Part shown: one piece after another, positions 1 through 6,467 of the stretch
Layout: each line of letters starts with the position of its first letter
Numbering within the stretch: the stretch's first letter is position 1
NCBI GenBank assembly: GCA_031285525.1
Contig: JAITWB010000133.1
Location: 1-18,454, forward strand
Reading direction: 5' to 3'
Length of the DNA stretch: 18,454 nucleotides
Origin: Spirochaetaceae bacterium
GTDB lineage: Bacteria; Spirochaetota; Spirochaetia; Treponematales; Treponemataceae
Program-made: the position numbers and the translations under genes
Notes under the pieces: generated by a model
Seen by the model: the letters and a program-made list of their open reading frames with translations, nothing else
Told to the model about the DNA's origin: nothing
Databases searched by the model: none

Positions 1-229
1 ATACAAGTACGCCACCGGCATCTCGGCGGCTCTGGCGCTGGCGGAGCGGGTGCTTTCCGGCGGAGAACAAGAGCGGGATGCGTATTTCAGTTTCCTCAAG
101 TCCGGCGGCTCCCGGTATCCTCTGGAATCGCTGAAGCTGGCAGGAGTAGATATGGCGTCCCCGGAACCGGTGCAGGCGGCGGCTGACCGTTTTGCCGCAC
201 TGGTGGATGAAATGGAAAGGCTTTTTTAG
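1..229 (+). CDS. pepF: Oligoendopeptidase F (M3 family), C-terminal fragment
   Basis: The window opens inside this gene; the first complete codon is at position 2 and the TAG stop is at 227-229. About 75 residues are visible. They begin with the YKYATGISAALALAERVL stretch and continue with the SGGSRYPLESLKLAGVD segment and a tail ending in DEMERLF. In M3 zinc metallopeptidases of the oligoendopeptidase F type, this stretch is the conserved C-terminal helical region downstream of the HEXXH active site. The active site itself lies outside the window and cannot be checked. The enzyme would cleave short peptides in the cytoplasm. The next gene starts 3 bases after the stop, so the two are probably co-transcribed. 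Family assignment rests on the characteristic C-terminal motif only. Confidence 0.8.
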   Translation, partial: YKYATGISAALALAERVLSGGEQERDAYFSFLKSGGSRYPLESLKLAGVDMASPEPVQAAADRFAALVDEMERLF

Positions 230-232
230 GAT

Positions 233-1015
233 ATGATAACCAATTTTCACACCCATACGGCGCTGTGTCACCATGCGCTGGGTATGCCCCGTGATTATAT
301 CGCAGCAGCGAAGCGTGACGGCTGTGCGGCTCTGGGATTTTCCGACCACGCCCCCCTGCCGGACAGGGTTTGGCAGGGAACCAGGATGACACCCTTTCAG
401 GCGCCGGGGTACATGCAGGCAGTCCGGGAAGCGGCAACAGAAGCGGACTTCCCCGTATATGCAGGCTTCGAGTGCGAGTGGCACCCTCAGTTCAAAAGCT
501 GGATCACCGATTTCCTCCTTGGGGAATTGCAGGCTGATTATCTCGCATTCGGCCCCCACTGGCTCAAGGAAGGGAATGAGTTCCTCTGGGTAGAGGAGAT
601 CCGAAGCCGTACCCAGCTATACCGCTACGCAGACCTGGTTATAGAGGGGATTCACAGCGGGTTGTTTTCGTTTGTCGCCCACCCGGATCTGATAATGATA
701 GGCTGGAGGAGCTGGGATGCGGATATCCGGGAGTGCCTCGGGGATGTTATCGATGCGGCCATCAACGCAGGACTTCCGCTGGAGATAAACGGGAACGGTT
801 TGGATCGCGCTCTTATTCCGGGTGACTCAGGACCACGGCACCCCTATCCGGTACGGGAATTCTGGGAGCTCGCCCTTGAGAAGGGGGCGCAGGTGATCTG
901 CAATTCCGACGCTCACCGGCCTGAGTCGGTGATAGCTTGGGCGGTGAGAGCGAGGGAGTTTGCGGCTGAGGTGGGTTGCGTGCCGGTGGAGACTCTAACG
1001 TTCAGAAACAGATAA
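233..1015 (+). CDS. PHP-domain phosphoesterase, histidinol-phosphatase-like
   Basis: This 260-residue protein has the metal-binding signature of the PHP (polymerase and histidinol phosphatase) superfamily: HTH at residues 6-8, DH at 38-39, Glu80, His109, His150 in AHPD, and D226-A-H228 near the C-terminus. The length and the motif order (HTHT, SDHAP, FECEW, GPHW, NSDAH) match the HisK/HisJ type of histidinol-phosphatase, which dephosphorylates histidinol phosphate in histidine synthesis. No other his gene is nearby, so a related phosphoesterase role is possible. The ATG follows the upstream pepF stop by 3 bases, which suggests an operon or translational coupling. The only Shine-Dalgarno-like sequence is a weak purine run inside the end of pepF. 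Composition is GC-rich like the upstream gene. Confidence 0.82.
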   Translation: MITNFHTHTALCHHALGMPRDYIAAAKRDGCAALGFSDHAPLPDRVWQGTRMTPFQAPGYMQAVREAATEADFPVYAGFECEWHPQFKSWITDFLLGELQADYLAFGPHWLKEGNEFLWVEEIRSRTQLYRYADLVIEGIHSGLFSFVAHPDLIMIGWRSWDADIRECLGDVIDAAINAGLPLEINGNGLDRALIPGDSGPRHPYPVREFWELALEKGAQVICNSDAHRPESVIAWAVRAREFAAEVGCVPVETLTFRNR

Positions 1016-1028
1016 ATATATAGTGTGA

Positions 1029-1048
1029 ATTGTCAAGAGATTGACAAT
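1029..1048. repeat. Perfect 8-bp inverted repeat with 4-base loop
   Basis: ATTGTCAA (1029-1036), loop GAGA, TTGACAAT (1041-1048). It lies 13 bases after the PHP gene stop and 29 bases before the pentapeptide-repeat gene. It could be an operator or a weak hairpin terminator; no clean U-tract follows, only a GGGGTTTTAT stretch. The right arm contains TTGACA, but no good -10 sits at 17 bases. Confidence 0.5.
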
Positions 1049-1077
1049 GAGGGGTTTTATTCTTTAGAGTACCAATC

Positions 1078-1725
1078 ATGGATTTGAACCTATCATTAGA
1101 TTTCGAGAATACCGGAAGCCGCACACTACACTCCTGTATCGAAAAGGCAATGGATGATGATTCTCATATCGAAAACATGACCTTTGAGAATGAAGACCTG
1201 ACAGAATATGATATTTCCTGTATGGAATTTGAAAAAGTGCGGTTCGTCAAATGCGACTTCAAAAAATGTACCTTTTCCCGTTCTCGATTCTATGATGCGG
1301 AATTTATCAATTGCAATATTTCGTTATCCGACTTTTCCAAGACTTTTTGGAAAAAAGTAACCATACATGAAAGCAGCGCAGTCGGAATAAAATGTGTCGA
1401 AGGCATTATAAAGGAAGCGAAAATAACAAAGAGCATCCTCGATTATGCCAATTTTTCAAACGCATCCCTGGAGAACTGTCTGTTTGATGACTGCAAATTC
1501 ACGGAAAGTTATTTTGCAGAAACAAAGATTAAAAAACTGCAATTGAAAAAGATACTGTTTACCGGAACCGACTTTTTTAAGACCTCCTTAAAAGGGCTCG
1601 ATCTGTCAGATTGCCTGATCGACGGCATAAAAATATCCGCTGATTTTTTTGAATTACGGGGAGCAAAAATAAATGCCCAACAGGCGGTTGACCTGATAAC
1701 CCTTTTTAATATTGAAGTGGTGTAA
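1078..1725 (+). CDS. Pentapeptide-repeat protein
   Basis: This 215-residue cytoplasmic protein has no signal peptide. It carries degenerate pentapeptide repeats of the A(D/N)LXX type: for example MEFEKVRFVKCDFKKCTF (about residues 49-66), YDAEFINCNISLSDF, LDYANFSNASLENCLFDDCKF, and TSLKGLDLSDCLIDGIK near the end. Such repeats fold into a right-handed quadrilateral beta-helix. The tail LRGAKINAQQAVDLITLFNIEVV is typical of a group of Firmicutes-like pentapeptide proteins. Some pentapeptide proteins (Qnr, MfpA) protect DNA gyrase; nothing here proves that role. The gene is much more AT-rich than the preceding gene, with frequent AAA and ATA codons, which suggests transfer. The ribosome site is weak (AGAG about 8 bases before the ATG). 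It stands alone, with gaps on both sides. Confidence 0.8.
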   Translation: MDLNLSLDFENTGSRTLHSCIEKAMDDDSHIENMTFENEDLTEYDISCMEFEKVRFVKCDFKKCTFSRSRFYDAEFINCNISLSDFSKTFWKKVTIHESSAVGIKCVEGIIKEAKITKSILDYANFSNASLENCLFDDCKFTESYFAETKIKKLQLKKILFTGTDFFKTSLKGLDLSDCLIDGIKISADFFELRGAKINAQQAVDLITLFNIEVV

Positions 1726-1809
1726 GAAAAATCAGCTCCTATCCTTCTTGACACTATTCAGCATTTTCAAGTACCTTCTAAGAGTTATGTAATTATACCT
1801 TTTATACAC

Positions 1810-1890
1810 ATGTATTTTTTCTGTAGATCGCAAAAGCAAACGGCTCTTGTGATTTCTTTCAAAGCCTGCTGCGTCAGGCTCAGTGTATAG
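1810..1890 (+). promoter_or_regulatory. Possible 26-codon leader ORF upstream of ABC-F gene
   Basis: An ATG at 1810 opens a 26-codon frame, beginning MYFFCRSQKQ, that ends at TAG 1888-1890. That stop overlaps the TAGGAG ribosome site of the ABC-F gene at 1902. Antibiotic-responsive ABC-F genes often have leader peptides that control attenuation. However, no clear Shine-Dalgarno site precedes this ATG, and a 26-codon open frame is not rare by chance, so this is tentative. Confidence 0.25.
1863..1880 (+). repeat. Hairpin just upstream of ABC-F ribosome site
   Basis: AGCCTG (1863-1868), six-base loop, CAGGCT (1875-1880): a perfect 6-bp stem ending about 9 bases before the GGAG ribosome site at 1890-1893. 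It could affect translation of the ABC-F gene or belong to an attenuator. There is no U-tract, so it is not a simple terminator. Confidence 0.4.
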
Positions 1891-1901
1891 GAGTTATATT
1901 C

Positions 1902-3458
1902 ATGTCCACGTCATTTCTGTCAATAAATAATCTTACCTTTTCATGGCCTCAATCTCTCAACCCTGTTATATCGGGACTAACAGTACAATTCTCTTCCGGG
2001 TGGAGCGCCATCACCGGACCGAACGGCGGCGGAAAAACAACCCTCCTTAAGCTCGTCTGCGGACTCCTTGAACCTGAAAGCGGCAGTATTTCTCGACCAT
2101 CCTCTGACTCAAAGGAGATTGCCGTGTACTGTCCTCAGAATACAGACGCCATGCCCGAGGGATGGGAAACCGCCTTCGGCAATTTTGACGGCAACATCGG
2201 AAAGATACTGGCTCTTCTGGAAATAGGTGACGACTGGCTCTTCCGCTGGGAAACCCTCTCGGGGGGCGAGAAAAAGCGGCTCCAGCTGGCGGCGGCGCTC
2301 TGTATGGAGCCACTAGTGCTTGCGCTGGATGAACCGACAAACCACCTGGATACCCACAGCCGCACCTGTATCATAAATGCGCTCAAAGCCTTTGGCGAAC
2401 ATGGTTCGGGCGAACGTAGTTCGCAGGGAATCGGACTGGTGGTCAGCCATGACCGGGAACTTATGGATGCCCTCTGTCATGCTACCCTGTTTCTTGCCCC
2501 CAACGAAGCGAAGCTCTATCCAGGAGGCGCGGCAAAGGCGCTGGAACTTCGGGACGCAGAGAGAAAAGCAGGAGAATCTTCCTGGCAAAAGGCGGAAGGG
2601 GCGCTCAAAAAGGAGCGAGATTTGGTGCAACGGCAGAATGAAGAGGTCTCCAGAACCAAGGGGCGGCTCAGCCTCTCAGGGCTCGATCCCAGGGACAGCA
2701 GCGAACGGGCGAAGATAAAGGCAGCAATCCTTACCGGAAAGGACGCTGTTGCGGCAAATGCAAAAAGCAGAGCCAACACGCGGGCGTCTCAGGCGGAGGA
2801 GAAGCTCAAGAACATCGACAGACCCCAGTACCGCAAAGAGGGCGTTTCAATCCAGACCGAAGTAATCAAAAGAGCGGTCATCCTTCGTCTCCCCGCCGGA
2901 GATATCTCTGCAGGAGACTACCGTTTCACCATACCGGAACTGGTGATAACCCCTGCTTCCCGGATAGCCCTTACCGGCAATAACGGAACCGGAAAAACCA
3001 CTCTTGTGTCCCATCTCATCTCCCGCCTTCCAAAAGAAGAAATCCTCTACCTGCCTCAGGAGATACCCCAGGAAGAGTCGGCACGGATACTCAGTCTCAT
3101 GGCGGAGATGGATAACACAAAAAGAGCCGCAGTTCTCTCAAGCTTTTATCGGCTGGGAGGCACTACAGAATCGGCAGTGAGTACCAGTCAGGAACACAAA
3201 ACCGTGAGTCCAGGAGAGCTCAGAAAACTGCTTATCGCAGAAGCCCTCACCCGTCCCCTCTCGCTTATCATTATGGATGAACCTACGAACCATATGGACA
3301 TAACCTCTGTCCTGATCCTCGAAAATGCTCTCAAAGAATCAGGATGTCCCTTGCTCTTGGTCAGTCACGACAGGGTATTTCTGGAAAAACTGACCAACGA
3401 ACACTGGATACTCGAACGGAACGAGAACAGGGGAATCCTGCGGATAGAGAAAGGGTGA
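1902..3458 (+). CDS. ABC-F family ATPase with two nucleotide-binding domains
   Basis: This 518-residue soluble protein has two ABC ATPase domains and no membrane segments, the ABC-F arrangement of ribosome-associated factors. Domain 1: Walker A GPNGGGKTT at 39-47, signature LSGGE at 119-123, Walker B ending LALDEPTNHLD at 140-150, H-loop SHDR at 182-185. Domain 2: Walker A GNNGTGKTT at 359-367, a divergent signature VSPGE at 435-439, Walker B IIMDEPTNHMD at 456-466, SHDR at 488-491. The Lys/Arg/Glu-rich linker at about 215-310 is the interdomain helical arm. ABC-F proteins act on ribosomes, either in general translation or in protection from antibiotics; the length and weak second signature fit the resistance-like groups, but this is inference. 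A TAGGAG ribosome site lies 8 bases before the ATG. A 15-bp palindromic repeat pair is inserted in-frame near residues 165-174. Confidence 0.85.
   Translation: MSTSFLSINNLTFSWPQSLNPVISGLTVQFSSGWSAITGPNGGGKTTLLKLVCGLLEPESGSISRPSSDSKEIAVYCPQNTDAMPEGWETAFGNFDGNIGKILALLEIGDDWLFRWETLSGGEKKRLQLAAALCMEPLVLALDEPTNHLDTHSRTCIINALKAFGEHGSGERSSQGIGLVVSHDRELMDALCHATLFLAPNEAKLYPGGAAKALELRDAERKAGESSWQKAEGALKKERDLVQRQNEEVSRTKGRLSLSGLDPRDSSERAKIKAAILTGKDAVAANAKSRANTRASQAEEKLKNIDRPQYRKEGVSIQTEVIKRAVILRLPAGDISAGDYRFTIPELVITPASRIALTGNNGTGKTTLVSHLISRLPKEEILYLPQEIPQEESARILSLMAEMDNTKRAAVLSSFYRLGGTTESAVSTSQEHKTVSPGELRKLLIAEALTRPLSLIIMDEPTNHMDITSVLILENALKESGCPLLLVSHDRVFLEKLTNEHWILERNENRGILRIEKG
2394..2423. repeat. 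Two tandem 15-bp palindromic units inside the ABC-F gene
   Basis: Units 2394-2408 and 2409-2423 both read GGCGAAC, three variable bases, then GGTTCG or AGTTCG. Each contains an inverted repeat CGAAC / GTTCG; the second extends to GCGAAC-GTA-GTTCGC (2410-2424). They encode GEHGS and GERSS in the ABC-F protein, between the end of the Walker B helix and the H-loop, where family members usually have a short turn. Confidence 0.7.
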
Positions 3459-3493
3459 GATCGGGACTGAAAGCGTAACAGCATGATTCCCGA

Positions 3494-3718
3494 TTATTCA
3501 ATATCAATAGAAGAAAGCAGTTCTTTCAGCGCCAGAAGTTCCTCTTTTGTCAGGGTAACCCCTTTGCCCATCTTCTGGTGATCCGGCGACCAGCTCCTGA
3601 TATCGTATTTGGGATCCCTGCCGCTCCAAGACACAAGGTTGAGCTCCACAGTCCAGTTCTTCTTGTCCGACAGAACACCGAAATGACGGGTAACTTCAAA
3701 AGAAAAATCATCAGCCAT
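3494..3718 (-). CDS. YdbC-like small protein (PC4-type single-stranded nucleic acid binding fold)
   Basis: A 74-residue protein, MADDFSFEVTRHFGVLSD at the N-terminus, then an NWTVELNLVSWSG strand region, DIRSWSPDHQKMGKG, and a C-terminal helix KEELLALKELL. This pattern matches the YdbC family, structurally related to the eukaryotic coactivator PC4, whose members bind single-stranded DNA and RNA as dimers. The length is normal for the family. The start is supported by an AGGAG ribosome site 6 bases upstream (plus-strand 3723-3727) and an extended -10 promoter further up. It converges with the ABC-F gene; the 35-base gap between their ends holds a weak 7-bp inverted repeat (3460-3466 / 3488-3494) that overlaps this gene's stop codon. 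Confidence 0.75.
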   Translation of the reverse strand: MADDFSFEVTRHFGVLSDKKNWTVELNLVSWSGRDPKYDIRSWSPDHQKMGKGVTLTKEELLALKELLSSIDIE

Positions 3719-3758
3719 AAAAAACTCCTGTTTGCAATCAAAAGGTGGAATTACTGCT

Positions 3759-3767
3759 ATTATATCA
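3759..3767 (-). promoter_or_regulatory. Extended -10 promoter for the YdbC-like gene
   Basis: On the minus strand the sequence reads TGATATAAT, a consensus -10 (TATAAT, 3764-3759) with the extended TGn motif. It lies 41 bases upstream of the ATG at 3718. The -35 region is A-rich and not consensus, which is common for extended -10 promoters. Confidence 0.55.
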
Positions 3768-3839
3768 TATTTTTTCTTGCTTTTTCTAACATAATACTAA
3801 ATAATGGAAGCATATCTACATTATACGGGAGAGATACGC

Positions 3840-5015
3840 ATGCTGAGAAAATTACCGCTTCTGGTTTTTGTATGCCTCTTTATGTTATGGGTATTTACTG
3901 GCTGTAAAAGCACTCCGGAACCGGAAGTGCCGGAACCTCAGCCCGTAGAAACCCCGGCTCCAGTACCGGAACCGCCGCCTCAGGAGGAGACCCCTCCGCC
4001 TGAACCTGTGCCGGATACCGCTTACCTTGAAACGCAGGCAGCCGCAGAAGCCGCCCGCAACCGAGTCCTCGAAAATGGTCTTGATTCCGTCTACCCCGAT
4101 GAATGGGCGGCGGCAGAAGAGCTCTATAACCAGGATACCACCGAAGGATATACCGAAGCCGCCCGGCTCTACGATGAGATGTACCGTAAGGCCCTGCAGG
4201 AAGGCAATAACCGGCTTGCACAAGCAGTCACCGCTGCCCGAAAAGCGGCGGTTGACGCCGGAGCGGGGGTTGATTTCCCTGAATACCTCGTTTTTGCCGA
4301 CTCAAAGGGCAAGGAATTCAGTGATCTCCTCGCACAAGAGGGCAGTGAAGAGGAAGCCCATGCGGCGGGACTGAAGGCTCTGACCTATTATCAGGCGCTG
4401 GAAAAGACAGCCTCCTCTCTTCCGCTTATGAGAAGCATCGAATCCCTCGGTTTCGTGGAATACAGCCCTGACGAGTATTACGCCGCTCAGGATCGTTTTC
4501 TCGAAGCAGAGGACATGATCGAGCAAGAAGCCGAACCGGATACGGTTCTTGCCGCCGTCACCGAAGGGCATGATTTGTTTGTGCAGGTGCTCAATACCGG
4601 CTTTGGCGTGCTTGCGGCCAGGGAACGGGAAAAAACGGATATGGCAAAAGCTGAAAGCGACTCCATCCGTGCAGATATTGTCCTCAAGGACAAATACGCC
4701 GCCGCCCAGGAGCTGTATGCTCAGGCTGTAGCCGCCCTCGGGGAGGAACGGAACGAAGACGCCTGGCATTTGTTTGAACAGGATACATCTGCATTTGCCA
4801 ACATCTATCAGGAGGCTCTCATCAGGCGCAACGCCGCTCAGGCAGCGATGGATGCCGCAGCCCGGAGAATTGAGGATGTAAACACTCTGGCTGACGAAGC
4901 TGATATCATTGCCCCGCTGCCGGAGGAAGAGGCGCTTCCAGAGGATGCGGAAGAAATCCCAACCACCGAAAATACGGCCGAGGAAGCTCTGCTTTCTCAG
5001 GGAGGTCAGGAATGA
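3840..5015 (+). CDS. Lipoprotein with proline-rich linker and Ala/Glu-rich helical region
   Basis: The start at 3840 is chosen over an upstream in-frame ATG at 3804 because a GGGAGAGA ribosome site lies just before it and it begins a standard signal sequence. The 391-residue protein starts MLRKLPLLVFVCLFMLWVF and has a lipobox TGC at Cys22, so it should be lipid-anchored. Residues about 25-58 are a proline/glutamate spacer (PEPEVPEPQP and similar). The rest is rich in Ala, Glu and Tyr and is predicted helical, with spaced pairs such as EWAAAEELYNQ, EYYAAQDRFLEAE and KYAAAQELYAQA that suggest degenerate helical-hairpin repeats. It overlaps the next gene by 4 bases (ATGA). No enzymatic motif is seen. 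A periplasmic scaffold or envelope role beside the LysM protein is an inference. Confidence 0.78.
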   Translation: MLRKLPLLVFVCLFMLWVFTGCKSTPEPEVPEPQPVETPAPVPEPPPQEETPPPEPVPDTAYLETQAAAEAARNRVLENGLDSVYPDEWAAAEELYNQDTTEGYTEAARLYDEMYRKALQEGNNRLAQAVTAARKAAVDAGAGVDFPEYLVFADSKGKEFSDLLAQEGSEEEAHAAGLKALTYYQALEKTASSLPLMRSIESLGFVEYSPDEYYAAQDRFLEAEDMIEQEAEPDTVLAAVTEGHDLFVQVLNTGFGVLAAREREKTDMAKAESDSIRADIVLKDKYAAAQELYAQAVAALGEERNEDAWHLFEQDTSAFANIYQEALIRRNAAQAAMDAAARRIEDVNTLADEADIIAPLPEEEALPEDAEEIPTTENTAEEALLSQGGQE

Positions 5016-5713
5016 AACGTTACATAACCGCACTCTGTTTGTGTCTGTTTTTGGCTGTTTCCCTGTTTCCAAACAGCTACCGCAACAACCCTTATCAGCG
5101 GGAGGCGAATCGGTATACCGTTCTTGCCCAGCGGGCCTTTGATGAGGGTGAGTACGATGCCGCCACCGAATACTCCGCAGAAGCTGTAAAGAATGCAGAG
5201 TTGTCCGAGGCGTATATCGAAAAAGCTCTTGCCAGAGCAGGAGCAGAGCGGGACATGAATGCAGCCCGTTCCCGGCTTAAATGGGCAGAGCGGATCGGAG
5301 CAGAGCGAAGCTGGCCCAATGAAGTAGCCGCAGCAGGAGAGGCCATCGCCGCCGGAACAACTGCGTTTGAGGAGGAGAACTTCCCCCTTACCAGCGAATA
5401 TGCCCAGCAGGCTCTCGATGCGCTCGTAGATGTACGGGAGATAACGCCGCTGCCCAAATTCTACACCGTACACCTGTATTCTCAGACCGGAGACTGTTAC
5501 TGGAATATCTCCGGTAACCCTGCGGTGTATAATAATCCGCTTATATGGAGAAACCTCTACGACGCAAACCGGAGTAGGATGAAAAACCCCAACAACCCGG
5601 ATCTGATTCTTCCGGGAATGGTGATCGAAATTCCGAGTCTCAAGGGAGAGTATCGGGAAGGGATGTATAATCCCCTGACCAAATACGAAAATACCCTCTC
5701 CGCAAACCGCTAA
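5012..5713 (+). CDS. Signal-peptide protein with C-terminal LysM domain
   Basis: This 233-residue protein has a signal peptide at 1-20 (MKRYITALCLCLFLAVSLFP) without a lipobox Cys. A helical, Ala/Glu-rich region with tetratricopeptide-like character follows at about 28-140 (QRAFDEGEYDAATEYSAEAVK; TTAFEEENFPLTSEYAQQAL, shown separately). A LysM domain lies at about 150-208: YTVHLYSQTGDCYWNIS, then NNPLIWRNLYDANR and LILPGMVIEIP. LysM domains bind N-acetylglucosamine-containing peptidoglycan, so the protein likely acts in the periplasm. Its ATG overlaps the TGA of the upstream lipoprotein gene, implying translational coupling and a shared role. The pair is closed by the hairpins at 5732-5809. 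The family is common in treponemes, but its exact function is unknown to me. Confidence 0.82.
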   Translation: MKRYITALCLCLFLAVSLFPNSYRNNPYQREANRYTVLAQRAFDEGEYDAATEYSAEAVKNAELSEAYIEKALARAGAERDMNAARSRLKWAERIGAERSWPNEVAAAGEAIAAGTTAFEEENFPLTSEYAQQALDALVDVREITPLPKFYTVHLYSQTGDCYWNISGNPAVYNNPLIWRNLYDANRSRMKNPNNPDLILPGMVIEIPSLKGEYREGMYNPLTKYENTLSANR

Positions 5714-5731
5714 GAGGGTAGATATCTCACA

Positions 5732-5760
5732 GAGAACCTCCCCCTGCAAGGGGAGGTCTC
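5732..5760. repeat. GC-rich hairpin after the LysM gene
   Basis: ACCTCCCC (5736-5743), loop CTGCAA, GGGGAGGT (5750-5757). The stem can be extended by GAGA/TCTC (5732-5735 with 5757-5760) around a bulged A. It lies 18 bases after the stop and just before the terminator hairpin; it may help stop or stabilise the transcript. Confidence 0.6.
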
Positions 5761-5764
5761 AGGT

Positions 5765-5809
5765 AAAAGACCGTTTTATCGGGAAATCTCCCGCAAGACG
5801 GTCTTTTTT
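5765..5809. terminator. Rho-independent terminator, probably bidirectional
   Basis: A 10-bp stem AAAAGACCGT (5765-5774) / ACGGTCTTTT (5798-5807) encloses a smaller hairpin CGGGA / TCCCG (5780-5784, 5789-5793). On the plus strand it runs into TTTTTTATTTTAT. On the minus strand the A-rich left arm becomes a U-run, so it can also end the Nudix transcript, whose stop codon begins at 5810. Confidence 0.85.
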
Positions 5810-6383
5810 ATTTTATCAGAGCAGGATTGTGCTGCAAGTAGAGCAACAAGGCCGTACTCATGAGACTGTGGGTAAAGTCTCCGTGTCCCATCTTCTTAAA
5901 CACCTCAGCGCCGGACAGGATGGAAGTGTTGACATATTCGTCTTCGTCCGGGGAAGTCTCTCCGGTGTCTGTGAGATCCTCGGCGGCAAAGAAATGAACC
6001 CGGTTGCTCATGATGGCGGGGTTAGGGCTCACCGTTCCCAGGTGAACCAGCTTTCCTGCACGGTATCCGGTCTCCTCAAGCAGCTCCCGTCCTGCGGCGG
6101 TTTCGGGCTTTTCGTTTTTTTCCATAACCCCGCCGGGGAATTCGGTACATATCTCACCGGCGCCGTGACGCCACTGCCGAACCATCACGAAATCGGGTTT
6201 CCCGGTGGCGGCATTTTTGAGAACCGGAATGACAATAACCCAGTCGGGAGCATTGAGGGTGATATATTCTCCGCCTCTGCCTTCGGGGGAGATACTGAGT
6301 ATCTTCTGAACGGTAAAAACCGGGGTTTTGAACAGATCGGACCTCACCGATTCCTTCCACTTGAGCTTTTTTTCGTTAGCCAT
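5808..6383 (-). CDS. Nudix hydrolase, ADP-ribose pyrophosphatase-like
   Basis: The 191-residue protein contains a perfect Nudix box GX5EX7REUXEEXGU at residues 85-107: G85, E91, R99-E100, E103-E104, G106. The preceding VRQWRHGAGEICTEFPGG and the length are typical of the ADP-ribose / nucleoside-diphosphate-sugar pyrophosphatase branch, which cleaves ADP-ribose to AMP and ribose 5-phosphate with Mg2+. Exact substrate cannot be set from the sequence. The N-terminus has a strand region TPVFTVQKILSIS as in NudF-type enzymes. An AGGA site sits upstream of the ATG, and a promoter candidate reads from the shared intergenic region with the divergent kinase-like gene. It converges with the LysM gene on a shared terminator. 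Confidence 0.88.
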   Translation of the reverse strand: MANEKKLKWKESVRSDLFKTPVFTVQKILSISPEGRGGEYITLNAPDWVIVIPVLKNAATGKPDFVMVRQWRHGAGEICTEFPGGVMEKNEKPETAAGRELLEETGYRAGKLVHLGTVSPNPAIMSNRVHFFAAEDLTDTGETSPDEDEYVNTSILSGAEVFKKMGHGDFTHSLMSTALLLYLQHNPALIK

Positions 6384-6393
6384 GCGTATTCCT

Positions 6394-6422
6394 TTGACAG
6401 ATCCCGAGATTGGATATATCCT
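6394..6422 (+). promoter_or_regulatory. Promoter for the cytidylate-kinase-like gene
   Basis: TTGACA (6394-6399), 17-base spacer, TATCCT (6417-6422). Predicted start near 6429 gives a leader of about 39 bases before the ATG at 6468, which has an AAGGGAGGA ribosome site. Confidence 0.45.
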
Positions 6423-6428
6423 GTTTTT

Positions 6429-6456
6429 AGTATATGCGAATGTATTTTTTTTTCAA
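6429..6456 (-). promoter_or_regulatory. Promoter for the Nudix gene
   Basis: On the minus strand TTGAAA (6456-6451), 16-base spacer, TATACT (6434-6429), about 46 bases upstream of the Nudix ATG. It overlaps the region used by the divergent plus-strand promoter, so the two genes may compete or be co-regulated. Confidence 0.45.
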
Positions 6457-6467
6457 GGGAGGACTAC

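Noticed and set aside
3460..3494. Terminator between the ABC-F and YdbC-like genes
   Set aside because: The inverted repeat ATCGGGA/TCCCGAT has a 21-base loop and no U-run, so it is too weak to annotate as a terminator.
4302..5749. Long minus-strand open frames of about 250 codons opposite the lipoprotein and LysM genes
   Set aside because: They lack ribosome sites and family motifs, and the plus-strand genes have signal peptides, a LysM domain and coupled starts.
5829..6467. N-terminal extension of the cytidylate-kinase-like frame
   Set aside because: The open frame runs upstream but is antisense to the Nudix gene, which has a perfect Nudix box; the kinase-like homology and ribosome site begin at 6468.
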